Below, one piece after another: positions 21,498 to 32,800 of a stretch of 64,000 nt of DNA. The position numbers were made by a program, and so were the translations under genes. This stretch comes from Triticum aestivum (lineage: Eukaryota; Streptophyta; Magnoliopsida; Poales; Poaceae). The stretch is taken from positions 55,968,074 through 56,032,073 of the forward strand of contig NC_057812.1 of assembly GCF_018294505.1 (NCBI RefSeq). The letters are read 5' to 3'. The notes below the pieces were generated by a model. It had not been told where the DNA came from. It did not search any database and saw only the letters and a list, made by a program, of their open reading frames with translations. Numbering within the stretch: the first letter of the stretch is position 1; each line of letters begins with the position of its first letter.

Positions 21498-23521
21498 ATG
21501 TCTGATCAAAGTGATAGCCAAAACATGTCAGAGCAGCAGGTGCACATGAGTGAGGGAACTAGTCCCTCAAGTTCTTCAGATGAGGGCAGCAGGAGCACCC
21601 CGAGCAACTTGCCAAAGGCTGCCATGAGACAGAGGAAGAAGAGGACTTCTGATTCCGAAGATGAAGACTATGTGGCAGAGGAAGAGGCCACTTCCAAGAG
21701 AGTTGAGCCAGCTCAAGGCACTAAGCCAGGCCTGAAAATCAAAAGGCCAGCAGGCAGGCAGCCCATGTCAAAAGCAAGAGCCTCAACTGAGAAGCCGACT
21801 CCTAAAGAGCCAGTTGCTGCAGAAGGCAAGAAAAGAAAGGAAAGGGTGAAGAAGACTGTGGCTAGAGTGCTTGGCAAAGCTTCCATCATGGAAGAGGAAG
21901 AGGAAGAAGAGGTAGCTGCACCAGCACCCAAGGCACCCAAGCTGATGGGTGATGCCATAAGGTCAGGGGCTACTGGTCCTAAGCCCAAAGCTGCCTCCAA
22001 GCCAAAACCAAAGAGGAATACAAGGAGCATTCTTGCAGCTGAGAAGAACAAGGCCCCAGTGCCTGAGACTGTTGCTGAAGAAGAGGATGAAGAGCAAATT
22101 CTAAGAAAGCTAAATCCCAAGATCCCAGACCACAACGATGCTCATCCTGTGGCTGAGGACATGAAGCTCAGGAGAGATTCAGGGCTGAGGAAGTGGAGAG
22201 AAGCAGACCCATATGCTTCAAGGAGAAGGACTACCGTGGACTACAGGTTTCATACCAAGGAGCAGCAGGATTTTTATGAGACAGTGCTGCTAGATAAGAA
22301 CCCATTGTCTGTGATATGCGATGGGTTGATTGGACATACATCAAGGACAATGAGGAGCACTATCCTGGAGTGCAAGACAGCTTCATAGCTTGTGGAGTAG
22401 CTGACTTTGTTGGGCAGAAGCTCACAAAGTGGAACGAGGAACTCATCATGCAGTTCTACTCCACAGCTCACTTTTATCCAGATGGGAGGATCACATGGAT
22501 GTCTGAGGGTACAAGGTACCAATCCACAGTTGCTGACTAGGCACAGATCATTAATACCCCAGAGGAGCAAGATGATGACATGGACATATATGCCAAGAAG
22601 AAAATGGACCAGAACTCAGTGTCAAATATGTGCAAGGAGATCCCAAATGAAGCACTTGATACCTTCAAGTTTGGCTCAGTACATTACCTTCTGTCAGGGC
22701 TCCCGACGATCAATTGGATACTAAGGCACACCTTACTGCCCAAGTCTGGAGATCACAAGATGATCAGAGGCCATGCTATCAACTTGCTACATGTGTTTGA
22801 TGTGCCCCAGAAGTTCAAGGTGATGAGCCTCATAGTGGAAACAATCAAGAGGACTGCAGCAGACCAGAAGAGGAGCTGCGGATATGCCCCTCAGATTCAG
22901 GAGCTCATCAACTCCAAGACGGGCACGGGCATATATTTATTGGACAAGGAACATTTGCCCATCCGTCCAGATTTTGAGAACAATGAAGTTGTGATGACTG
23001 AGAACGAGCCATCATCTGCCCAAGCATACGCAAAGAAGGAGAAGGCGAGGAAGGAGAAAGCTGCCAAGATGCCAACTCAAGAGGAGGCATCTGATTATTT
23101 CTTGGAGACCAAACAAGAGCAGCTTGGTTACTTGATTGCATCCATGCTGAGGATTGAGCAAAGTCTAGCCACCCTCACTCAAAATCAGCAGAGCCTAGAG
23201 AGAATCATGGAACAGAAGTTCTATGACTTGGATGTCAAAGTAACGGAAGTTCAGTCTAAAGTGGAGCAGCTCCAGGAGGACATGCAGGAGAGGAGAGGCA
23301 GGACTACTACTCATGCCTTTGCCAGAGTGCCAAGAGGTCCAAGGTCGTCTGCCGTGCCAGTTGCTGACACAAGAGCGACCACCTCAGCACCAGCCACAGC
23401 CTCAGTTCCACCAGCTCCAGCATCTACTTTAGCTCCAACTCCAGCGTCTACTTCAGCATCTACCGAAGCCTTCGTCCTTGGAGTGATCCGGACTCCACCA
23501 CCACCTGAAGATCAAGCCTGA
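21498..23521 (+). pseudogene. Extra ORF of the pol-less SIRE-type element (plant transposon protein-like)
   Basis: The chosen start is MSDQSDSQNMS at 21498, just after the putative acceptor. One frameshift near 22320 and a TAG at 22538-22540 interrupt about 670 codons. The N-terminal 230 residues are Ser/Glu/Lys-rich with basic clusters (RQRKKR, GKKRKERVKK) that look nuclear. The middle has a globular region with FYETVLLDK, VDWTYI and WNEELIMQFYSTAHF. Homologous blocks occur in copy B (FYSSVLFNK, WNEELILQFYATLHI). The C-terminus has a coiled coil (MLRIEQSLATLTQNQQSL) and a Pro/Ala/Ser tail. No signal peptide or membrane segment is seen, which argues against an envelope protein. It may match the 'putative plant transposon protein' domain family; this is untested. 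Confidence 0.7.
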
Positions 23522-24041
23522 GCGTCGATCTAGTGCTATGCATTTTCTAGGAACTTTTTGGTAACTTGTTGCCAAAGGGGGAGAAGATGTATAGATCATA
23601 GGCTTCGAGAGAGAGAGTGTTGCTTTTCTCTCTTGCTTTATTTGGTGGTTTTTCTAACTTGTTTGCTTTTGAGTGCTTAAGATAATATGCTTGTGAGACA
23701 TTCATGATCATGTGTTTGATCATAAGCTACACTTAATGCTTGCTTAATGCTATTATCTTATCTATCTTATGTGATCATTCATTATTCTTGGTGATGAGTG
23801 CATGTATTTCATTCTTATCATTTTTAAGCGCTCCACCAAGATGTATGTGACATGGAAGAGTAACCCATGACTCTAACTCCTTGTGCATTTGCAGTCCAAA
23901 GCAAATTTTTAAATATGCACAAATTTAGGGGGAGCTCTTACTTATCACATACTTCTCAAAGCGATGATATATTTCATGCTTACTATCATTTGTCGAAGCT
24001 TTGATCTATATGTTGTCATCAACTACCAAAAAGGGGGAGAT
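23522..24041 (+). other. 3' untranslated region and polypurine tract of the pol-less element
   Basis: T-rich non-coding sequence. Three G-rich purine tracts occur: CAAAGGGGGAGAAGA (about 23574), TTTAGGGGGAGC (about 23926) and CCAAAAAGGGGGAGAT (to 24041). The last abuts the 3' LTR and is the functional candidate. Confidence 0.7.
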
Positions 24042-25808
24042 TGAAAGTCCAACTATCCCTAGGTGGTTTTGGCAATTCATAACAACATATAGCTCATTGA
24101 GCTAATGCTATTCCAAGATTATTATTTCAGGAAAGCTCAATGATTGGCATGGCATGGATGTGAAAGTGGAACCCTCAAAATGCTAAGGACAAAGGATTGG
24201 CTCAAGCTCAAAAGCTCAAGACTCTTCATTTTATATTTTAGTGATCCAAGATCACATTGAGTCTTTAGGAAAAGCCAATACTATTAAGGAGGGATGAGGT
24301 GTTGCTTAATGAGCCTCTTGCTTCATGTGCTTGGTGATATGCTCCAAAACCCTCAACTACTTTCCCATATCCACATATGACCTAAACCCTAAGCCAGACT
24401 CGGTCCTACCGATTCTTCCTATCCGGCGCCACCGAGTTTCACTTGTCATTAGCCACTACCAAACCCTAGCAATTCGGTTCTACCGATAAGGATCTCGGTC
24501 TCACCGAGATGGGGTTGCAAACCTCTGTTTCCCTTTCGTAACTTTTCGGTCTCACCGAAAGAGCGAACCGGTCCCACCGAGATTGCAATGTAAACTCAGT
24601 GTTTCCCTTTTGTAACTTTTCGGTCTCACCGAGTTCCACTCGGTCTCACCGAAAGAGCAAATCGGTCCCACCGAGTTTGCCTGACCAACTCTCTGGTTAG
24701 CTAATTACCAAATTCGGTCTCACCGAGTTTGTGTAATCGGTCTCACCGAGATTACGTTATGCCCAAACCCTAACCATATCGGTCCTACCGAGTTGCATGT
24801 CAGTCCCACCGAAAATCACTAACGGTCACTAGGTTTACATTTTCGGTCCGACCGAGCTTATTGATTCGGTCCCACCGAGATTGGAAAACTGTGTAACGGT
24901 TGGATTTTGTGTGGAGGCTATATATACCCCTCCACCTCCTCCTCATTCGATGAGAGAGCCATCAGAACACACACACACCATTCCAACTCATATGTTCTGA
25001 GAGAGAACCACCTACTCATGTGTTGAGACCAAGATATTCCATTCCTACCATATGAACTTGATCTCTAGCCTTCCCAAGTTGCTTTCCACTCAAACCTTCT
25101 TTCCACCAAATCCAAATCCTATGAGAGAGAGTTGAGTGTTGGGTAGACTATCATTTGAAGCACAAGAGCAAGGAGTTCATTACCAACACACCATTTGTTA
25201 CTTCTTGGAGAGTGGTGTCTCCTAGATTGGCTAGGTGTCACTTGGGAGCCTCCAACAAGATTGTGGAGTTGAACCAAGGAGTTTGTAAGGGCAAGGAGAT
25301 CGCCTACTTCGTGAAGATCTACCGCTAGTGAGGCAAGTCCTGTGTGGACGATGGCCATGGTGGGATAGACAAGGTTGCTTCTTCGTGGACCCTTTGTGGG
25401 TGGTTGCTTCTTCGTGGACCCTTCGTGGATGGAGCCCTGTGTGGACTCGCGCAACCGTTACCCTTGGGTGGAGCCCTGTGTGTACTCGCGCAACCGTTAC
25501 CCTTTGTGGGTTGAAGTCTCCATCAACGTGGATGTAGGATAGCACCACCTATCCGAACCACGGGAAAAACATCTGTGTCTCCAATAGCGTTTGAATTCTC
25601 CAAACCCTTCCCTTTACATTCTTGCAAGTTGCATGCTTTACTTTCCGCTGCCAATATACTCTTTGCATGCTTGCTTGAATTGTGTGATGATTGCTTGACT
25701 TGTCCCAAAATAGCTAAAATCTGCCAAGAACTAAAATTGGGAAAAGGTTAAGTTTTATTTGGTCAAGTAGTCTAATCACCCCCCTCTAGACATACTTTCG
25801 ATCCTACA
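24042..25808 (+). repeat. 3' LTR of the pol-less element
   Basis: It is almost identical to 15729-17492. Visible differences include GTGCAAC/GTCCAAC at the start, CACTGCC/CACTACC, and a small insertion (ATCATTTGAAGC) near 25150. TATA box at 24918-24927, palindrome array at 24400-24880. Confidence 0.92.
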
Positions 25809-28286
25809 TCCACAGCCTCGCCGAAATCTGCCACGTGGCGGCAATGAATCCATGGAGTGACACGGCTATTACCTTCAATGCCAGTGACGAACCTAAATTC
25901 CGAACAGCCCGAGCACCAGCTGCACTGGTCCTCAGTCCAATTGTGGACGGCTTTCGACTCACCAAAGTACTCATGGACGGCGGTAGTGGATTGAACCTCA
26001 TCTATGAGGAAACTCTTCAAAAGAGGAAATAGACTGGAACCGCATTGAGCAAAGAAGCACAATCTTCAGAGGAATCATCCCCAGTCGGGAAGCACGCTGT
26101 GTTGGGACAATCACACTAGATGTGGTATTCGGCACGCCGGAGAACTATATGTCGGCAGAAATTACATTCCAAGTGGCCCCGTTCAGTAGTGGATACCACG
26201 CCCTTTTAGGACGGAAGGCGTTCACGATCTTCCAAGCCATACCCCATTATGGGTACATGAAGCTCAAAATGCCCGGGCCCAATGGAATCATCACCCTCGC
26301 TAGTGATCCGGATACAGCACTCCGCACCGAAAACAAAACAGCTGCATTGGCCCTCGAGGCATTATCCGAAGACCTTTCGGACGAGGAATTAACCGCGCTA
26401 CGCTCCACAGTGGACAGGGACGACGTGATACTTGACAAGAGATCCAAGTCCACCTCTTTTAAACCAGCGGATGAAATAGTCAAATTCCAAGTCCACCCAA
26501 CAGACCCTACAAAAACAGCCTCCATCGTGGCACAGCTAAACCCCGCCGTGGACGTCGCACTACGAGAGTTCCTGCGCGAGAATTGGGACGTATTCGCCTG
26601 GCACCCCTCAGACATGCCAGGAATCCCACGCAGGCTGGCTGAGCACAGCCTCAATATCCTAAAGGGATTCAAGCCGGTCAAGCAGGCTCTTCGGCGTTTC
26701 TCTGAACCTAAGAGACAAGCTATGGGAGAGGAACTAGCCAAGTTATTGGAGGCCGGATTCATTAGAGAAATAAAACACCCGGACTGGCTAGCAAACCTGG
26801 TGATGGTACCCAAGAAGGACAAATCCTGGAGCCTATGTGTCGATTTCAAGGACCTCAACAAGGCTTGCCCAAAGGATCCCTTCCCCCTCCCCCGCATTGA
26901 TCAAATTATCGACGCTACCGTAGGACACGAGTCATTGTGTTTCCTCGACGCATACTCCGGCTACCACCAAATCAAGATGGCGGAGTCCGACCAAGCCGCA
27001 ACGGCATTTATCAGACCATACGGCCCCTTCTGTTTCAACACAATGCCTTTTGGGCTCAAAAACGCCGGCGCAACATATCAGGGCATGATTCAGACATGTC
27101 TGGAGAAACAGATCGACAAAACAGTAGAGGCATACCTAGATGATGTGGTCGTCAAAACCAAACACGTCGACTCTCTAATAGACGACTTGAGGCTCACGTT
27201 CGACAACCTCTGAACATACAACATCAAGCTCAATCCGGAAAAATGCGTTTTCGGCGTACCAGCCGGAAAGCTCCTGGGCTTCATTGTCTCCAGTAGAGGA
27301 ATTGAAGCTAATCCGGCCAAAATCCGAGCTCTGTCACAGTTGGCCATCCCAACGGACCTCAAACAAATCCAGAAATTAACTGGATGTGTGGCGGCTCTAA
27401 GCCGCTTTATCTGCCGCTTAGGAGAAAATGCATTACCCCTTTATCGCCTCCTTCGGCGCACCGAACAGTTCGAGTGGACGGACGCCGCCACAGTTGGATT
27501 GGAAGAAATAAAAGCCATACTGGCAACCAACCCAATCCTGGGCGTGCCAAACATCGGCGAACAAATGCTGTTGTACATTGCGGCAACTCATCAGGTTGTA
27601 AGCGTAGTGCTCGTCGTCGAACGAGAAGCGGACGGACATAAATTCCCTCTTCAAAAGCCGGTATATTATGTATCCACTATCCTCAATCCATGCAAATCAC
27701 AGTACCCACATTATCAAAAGATAGCCTACGTGGTATTCATGGCATCCCGGAAGCTGCGACACTACTTTCAAGAGTGTTCGATTATAGTAGCCTCGGAAGT
27801 GCCACTTAATGATATTATAAACAACTGCGACGCCACGGGCCGGATTGCCAAATGGGCCATTGAGCTCCTCCCGTTCAACATAACATACAAACCTTGGCGA
27901 GCCATTAAATCGCAAGTATTGGCCGACTTTGTCGCCGAATGGACGGAAGCCGAACTCCCTAAAGATTACGACGCATACTCCAATTGGATCATGCACTTCG
28001 ACGGCTCCAAAATTCTGGCTGGTCTGGGGGCTGGCGTCGTCCTGACGTCCCCAACCGGAGATACAGTGCAATACGTACTACAGATACTGTATACAGACTC
28101 CAACAACGCAGCCGAATACAAAGCCCTGGTACATGGTCTTCGGATGGCAGTTTCCATGGGCATTCAACGCCTGGAGGTGCGTGGGGATTCGAACCTTGCA
28201 ATATCCCAAATAAATGGAGACTTCGATGCCAAGGATCTGAAGATGGCGGCCTATCGAAATGACGTCCTAAAGATGTCAGCTCGGTT
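25809..28286 (+). pseudogene. pol: Gypsy pol of the Fatima-like element (protease, RT, RNase H; no integrase)
   Basis: After the nested insertion the gag-pol frame resumes. A retroviral-type protease motif LMDGGSGLNLIY occurs at about 25970-26010. A one-base loss near 26025 shifts the frame, and reading continues through the RT (VDFKDLNKACPKDPFPLP, FGLKNAGATYQ, YLDDVVVKTK). A TGA at 27211-27213 (probably CGA before) stops the RT, and the same frame continues through thumb/connection. The RNase H has HFDGSK, EYKALVHGL and RGDSNLAISQI. The sequence is cut at SARF by the CACTA end at 28287. Catalytic Asp pairs are present, but the gene cannot yield a complete product. Confidence 0.88.
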
Positions 28287-29700
28287 CACTACAAAAAAAT
28301 ACACTTCCGTGATGATACGTGTTTGTCACAGTTGGTCGTGTTTTCTGTCATGCATGTACATCCATGACAAATTTATGACAGAATCAAGATAGTCATACCA
28401 GTGCTGTCGTAGAAGTGTTCCATGACATTGCCAAAATTATCATCACGGAAGTGTCCACTTCCATGACGATAAATCACGCGTCATAGAATTGCTTTCGTCA
28501 AGGGTGACCGACACGTGGCATCCACCGTAACGGAACGCTGTTAAGCTATCGGGTCGGATTTTGGATCCGATAACCCGTTAACAACCACGACCAATGCCGA
28601 TTTTCCACGTGTAAAATTCTCATTGGCTGACGGATCCACGCGTCAGCTCCGCGTTGGCACAGGTGTCAGTCATCCAACGGTCGAGATGAGCCTATGATAT
28701 GTTGACACGTGGACCGGCCCAAAAGTGGCCCACAAAGATTAAATGGGCCGGCCCAACGGAAGGCCCATAAGATTTAGCATCCATAATGGGCCGGCCCAGC
28801 TAAAGACCCACATGATTTTGCAGACCATAATGGGCCAGCCCAGCTAAAGGCCCACAAGATTTTGTGGACCACAATGGGCCGGCCCAGCTAAAGGCCCACA
28901 AGATTCTGTCGACCATAATGGGCCGACCCAGCTAAAGGCCCAACATTCTCTGTCAAAGCGGCCCATGGTCACTTCTAGCCCGTTAACAGTCCACTAAGTA
29001 ATTGGGCCAAATTACGGCCCGGTGTATTTCCTGCCTGTTAAAGGTCCGACTTCATTTGGGCCCATTTACAGGCCATCAAAACTTTCAGCCCATAAATGAC
29101 TGTGAAGGATTGGGTCATATTCAGCCATGTCTGACATTCGGCCTGTTAGAGGCCCACTATAGCTTTGGGCCACTGTCGGCCTGTTGTCATTTTTGACCTG
29201 TTAACGCCGAACATAAACCATGGGCCATATGTGGCCCAACGTCATATCGGGACGATTAACAACCCATATAAAAATGACGATAATCTAGCTCGACCGAAGT
29301 TCTGGCATGTTAAAGGCCCGTGTATTAGGTCGGCGCATTTACGGCCTGTCCGAATGTCAGCCTGTTAAAGTCCAGTGGGTTATTTGGCACAATCAAGGCC
29401 CAATCTCACTTTCGCTCTATTAAAGGCACATGTATTTTATGGGCTCGAGATATTTACACCTGTAAACGGCCTATTTTTACTGAGGTCCCAAATTATGTTT
29501 AGGCCTGTTAAAGTCCCACTATGGGCACATGCCTACCAGAAAAATATGAAAGCTTATGCTGATTTAGGCCCAGATATTTTTAGTGGGCTACATGCCAATT
29601 TCGGCCTGTAATCGTTTTAGTCCAATTGGAATGGGCTCGATGAATGTTGGCATGTTGGGCTCCTACGAAGCTTTCGGCCAAATACATTACTAAGATAAAC
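28287..29700. repeat. CACTA terminal/subterminal repeat region
   Basis: This non-coding region has motifs such as CACGGAAGTGTCCACTTCC near 28443, then many degenerate units built on GGGCC/GGCCC and GGCCTGTTA spread to about 29650. Subterminal repeat clusters of this type are typical of plant CACTA elements, where they bind the element-encoded protein. No gene is seen here. Confidence 0.65.
28743..28961 (+). repeat. Five tandem copies of a 44-bp GGGCC-rich unit
   Basis: Units begin ATGGGCCGGCCCA at 28743, 28786, 28830, 28874 and 28918 (steps 43, 44, 44, 44). Each contains GGGCCGGCCC (palindromic) and GCTAAAGGCCCACA. The first unit is the most diverged. Confidence 0.9.
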
Positions 29701-29886
29701 CTACACTATACAAAAATAGCGTCGTAATTACTGCAGCCAAAGGCAGCATCATAAATGTTGTATCACAACAAAATAAATTCCAACCATACAACAAAAGGCC
29801 TGTTGGCATAAAGTTTACAGTCCTTCCAGATAAAAGCACCATCAGATGTATAGAAGCACAGATCATTTGACCTTAGTGCTAATGTT

Positions 29887-32800
29887 TCAGGCTGTAGAAT
29901 CTGATGGAGCAGCACGATCTCCACCTTTTTTCCGCCATTGCTCTTGAACAACGAGGCGAATGTCTGATAGTCTGTTTTCAAAACCATTCATATCTTGATG
30001 ACATTTCTCAACCACTATTCTTGTTTCCGAAACAACGTCCATTAGGGATTGGACTTGTGTCTGGAGCACTGATATATCACTCTATCTAGTAGGAAGATTT
30101 TGTTCAGTAGGCGATTTGGACGAGGTTACCTTGACAACCAACCGAGAATTATGCAGGAAGGTCCTTTTTGCACTGTTAGTGGAGAGATACTGACGCACTG
30201 CAGCAAGAGGTGACATTGTGCCTGTAGTAGCCTCGTCACCTTCAGGTGGTTTCGGATGTTCAATCATTTGTTCCATAGCTTCCTGAAAGTTTGAACTTGT
30301 AGATTAGTGTACCAGATAAGTTACTAATAAGACAAAAACAAACAAAGTAGGTTAAACGTTTATACATAACTTATTTTGGTGAACTACTGTAATACATTAG
30401 CATGTATTGTAGTGCCAACTACATAATAAAATCACTTTCGGAACATATGTCCATGTAGCATGCCTACTGTATTGTCTATTTCCTCACATTCGTTGACATC
30501 TAAGGATAAAGAGACATGGTTTTCATATCATGGGCAAACAGATATAAAACAAATAGGCTATTTTATCATTGTGTGCGCATGTGAACATAACAACTAGATT
30601 ACAGATAAAGACCAAAAGAATATCCTTCATCTCTTTTAAACCATGTAAGGTTAAATGATATGTTAAGACAACTGTGAATAAAAGTGAACAGAGTAACTGA
30701 CATTGGCTGCAAACCAAGTAGTTAAATGAACACATCACCGTACCAATCAGTTCAAGGCAGGAGGAGTAAGGACTTACAATAGCGGCTTGAACTGGTGTGC
30801 TCATGCCCTTCATCTTGCTGGTGTGGCAATCCTTGAAGATTTGCACTGCATTCGGTTCAGGTTCTTTTTGGTCCGCATGGGATTTCCTCTGTATTTGGAA
30901 CAAGTCAATATAGATACGATAATATGGCACAAAAAAAGAAGGAAGTAGCAGCTATTTACAAGAGCCTCCCAGTGTGCAATATAGCTACAAGGTCATGTGG
31001 TCTGTTGGAATTTCACTTTAGAACGGTTGGTTTTGTTCTTCAAATAGTTAGCCTAGAAGAAGATACACTCAGGCACATACATAAATACAAGTTCAATATG
31101 TGGTCTGATCAAATACATATAGCCTACCTGATACTTTGGATCATACTAGTGTTTAACGAGGGCTGTCCAGTCTTCATCTGTAATATATTCCACTGGAGAT
31201 GTTTGGGCGATTTCATTGTAAGCCTTGCCTTCAAAGTGAGATTTTCTAAGGCGGTACCGATACTGTTGCAAAGCAGACTGAAAAACATGAGTGCATGCTT
31301 GTCTAGTTGCATCATCTTTCGGATCCAACTTGAACCTCATCTGTTGAAAAAAGAATGTGAGTCTTATTAGGAGGAAGCTAGAAAGTATGGGACAGAGCAA
31401 GACAATATTACTAATTGCGATGAATAACATTACTTATGGATAAATGGTCAAGGAAGGTGTTAAACTGGGTATTGTCTTTCTCATTCTTGTACTGGATCCA
31501 CGTTGGGAGGATACGTGCATGACACCTAACGGCAACGGCTGCCTCTGATACTAACTTGGCTGACTCTGTAGCATCACGTGGCCTTTTTAAACCTGCCTCA
31601 AAATGGATCTCCATTCTTCCTCCTTTAGATTTTGTTAATCTATCAAGCATTATCCCTGATGTCTGTTTCCGCTTGCGCCGTGGTGCTAGTTCAACAACGA
31701 ATATGGAAAGTGTTAGTGTACATCAAACTGTGAGAGTACATAGAAAGGAGCATGCAACTGCAACTTGACTCGGTCAGGTACCGTCTTGGTGTTGATGCTC
31801 ATGAGGTTCATCTGATCTTGCCAAGTCCTATTGTGTCAGCAGTGCTTCGGAAGTAGTGTTAGGTGTGAAGGCAGCTTGGGAACTGGCCAGTTCCGGAGCA
31901 AACGAACGAGTAACTAGTTGAGATGCTGGTACAGTTGAAGCGGATGCTGCAGCTGGTGGAGCAGGTGATACTGTGTTTGTAGATTTAGCCGGTGGACTTG
32001 GACCTTCTACTGCACTATAAGTACCAGCAGAATCTCGATGGCAGAACCTTTTCCGTTTCACCCGACGAGTAACAACACTCCCTACTATATTATTTTCCTT
32101 TCTCTTTTTTGACTTTGCCATGTCAAGCTATACCCACAACACAAAAGAATAAAATCACTCTTCGGAACTCATTGATGCATGATACAGACAAGCAATACTT
32201 TGATGTAAGACAACCGTATGAGGATGGAATATGTAAGAAAAACAGGATGGCATGACATATTCACAGCTATGATGTGCAAACTAAGCAGAAGGATTTTCAA
32301 GAAAATAGAAGTAATGCAAGCTAGACACCATATGAAAGATGCAACCAATATTACTCTGCCAAGTTAAAAGTGTCTTGTCATAAGTGGCAATTCGAAAAAT
32401 TAGAAGCAGTACAACGTAGAAATCAATGCAAGATGCAACCACTATCAAACTGCCATGTTAAAAGCGTCCAATCATGAGTGACTGATGCGGGATACACAAC
32501 ATCAGTACTTTGATGTAAGAACATGGTATGATAGATAGATGTAGTGTATTCTAGACACAGAGAGCCATGTCATATGCACATGTATAACGTACAAACTCAG
32601 CAAGTGCAATTTAATCAAAATAGAAGAAATATAGGCTAGACAACATATGCAACATGAAACCATTATCACACTGTCAACTTAGAGCAAGCACCTGCGATGG
32701 TGGAGTACGGGAGATGAACTCATCATGTAGACTTGGGACTTCAACTTCATTAGCAGTAGCAGTGGCAAATCTAGAGAGTCTCTGTTTGCGTCGGTGCGGA

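Larger units (their letters stand above)
15729..25808 (+). mobile_element. Complete SIRE-type LTR retrotransposon lacking pol (gag + extra ORF)
   Basis: The element is bounded by LTRs of 1764 and 1767 bp with TG/CA ends and flanked by TCCGC (15724-15728) and TCCAC (25809-25813), a target duplication with one G-to-A change. The primer-binding site TGGTATCAGAGC and the polypurine tract AAAAAGGGGGAGAT are intact. The internal region of about 6.5 kb codes for a Copia UBN2-type gag with a zinc knuckle and a second large ORF. I find no protease, integrase, RT or RNase H motif in any frame. The LTRs differ at roughly 20 positions by eye (about 1%), so it moved recently, presumably with pol supplied in trans. 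Confidence 0.88.
14065..28286 (+). mobile_element. Gypsy retrotransposon (Fatima-like), split by the 15729-25808 element and cut by a CACTA end
   Basis: The 5' LTR (14065-14537) is followed by a primer-binding site and gag. After the nested insertion come protease, RT and RNase H in that order on the plus strand. RNase H directly after RT and no integrase before RT indicates Gypsy. The sequence stops inside RNase H at 28286, where CACTAC begins, so the integrase, 3' half and 3' LTR are missing from the window. The family name Fatima comes from recall of the LTR start GAGGGAGTCCTGGATTAG. Confidence 0.85.

Noticed and set aside
21713..22135. Minus-strand ORF of 140 codons
   Set aside because: Antisense shadow of the Glu/Lys/Ala-rich accessory ORF.
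26247..26897. Minus-strand ORF of 216 codons
   Set aside because: Antisense to the Gypsy pol frame, with no motif.
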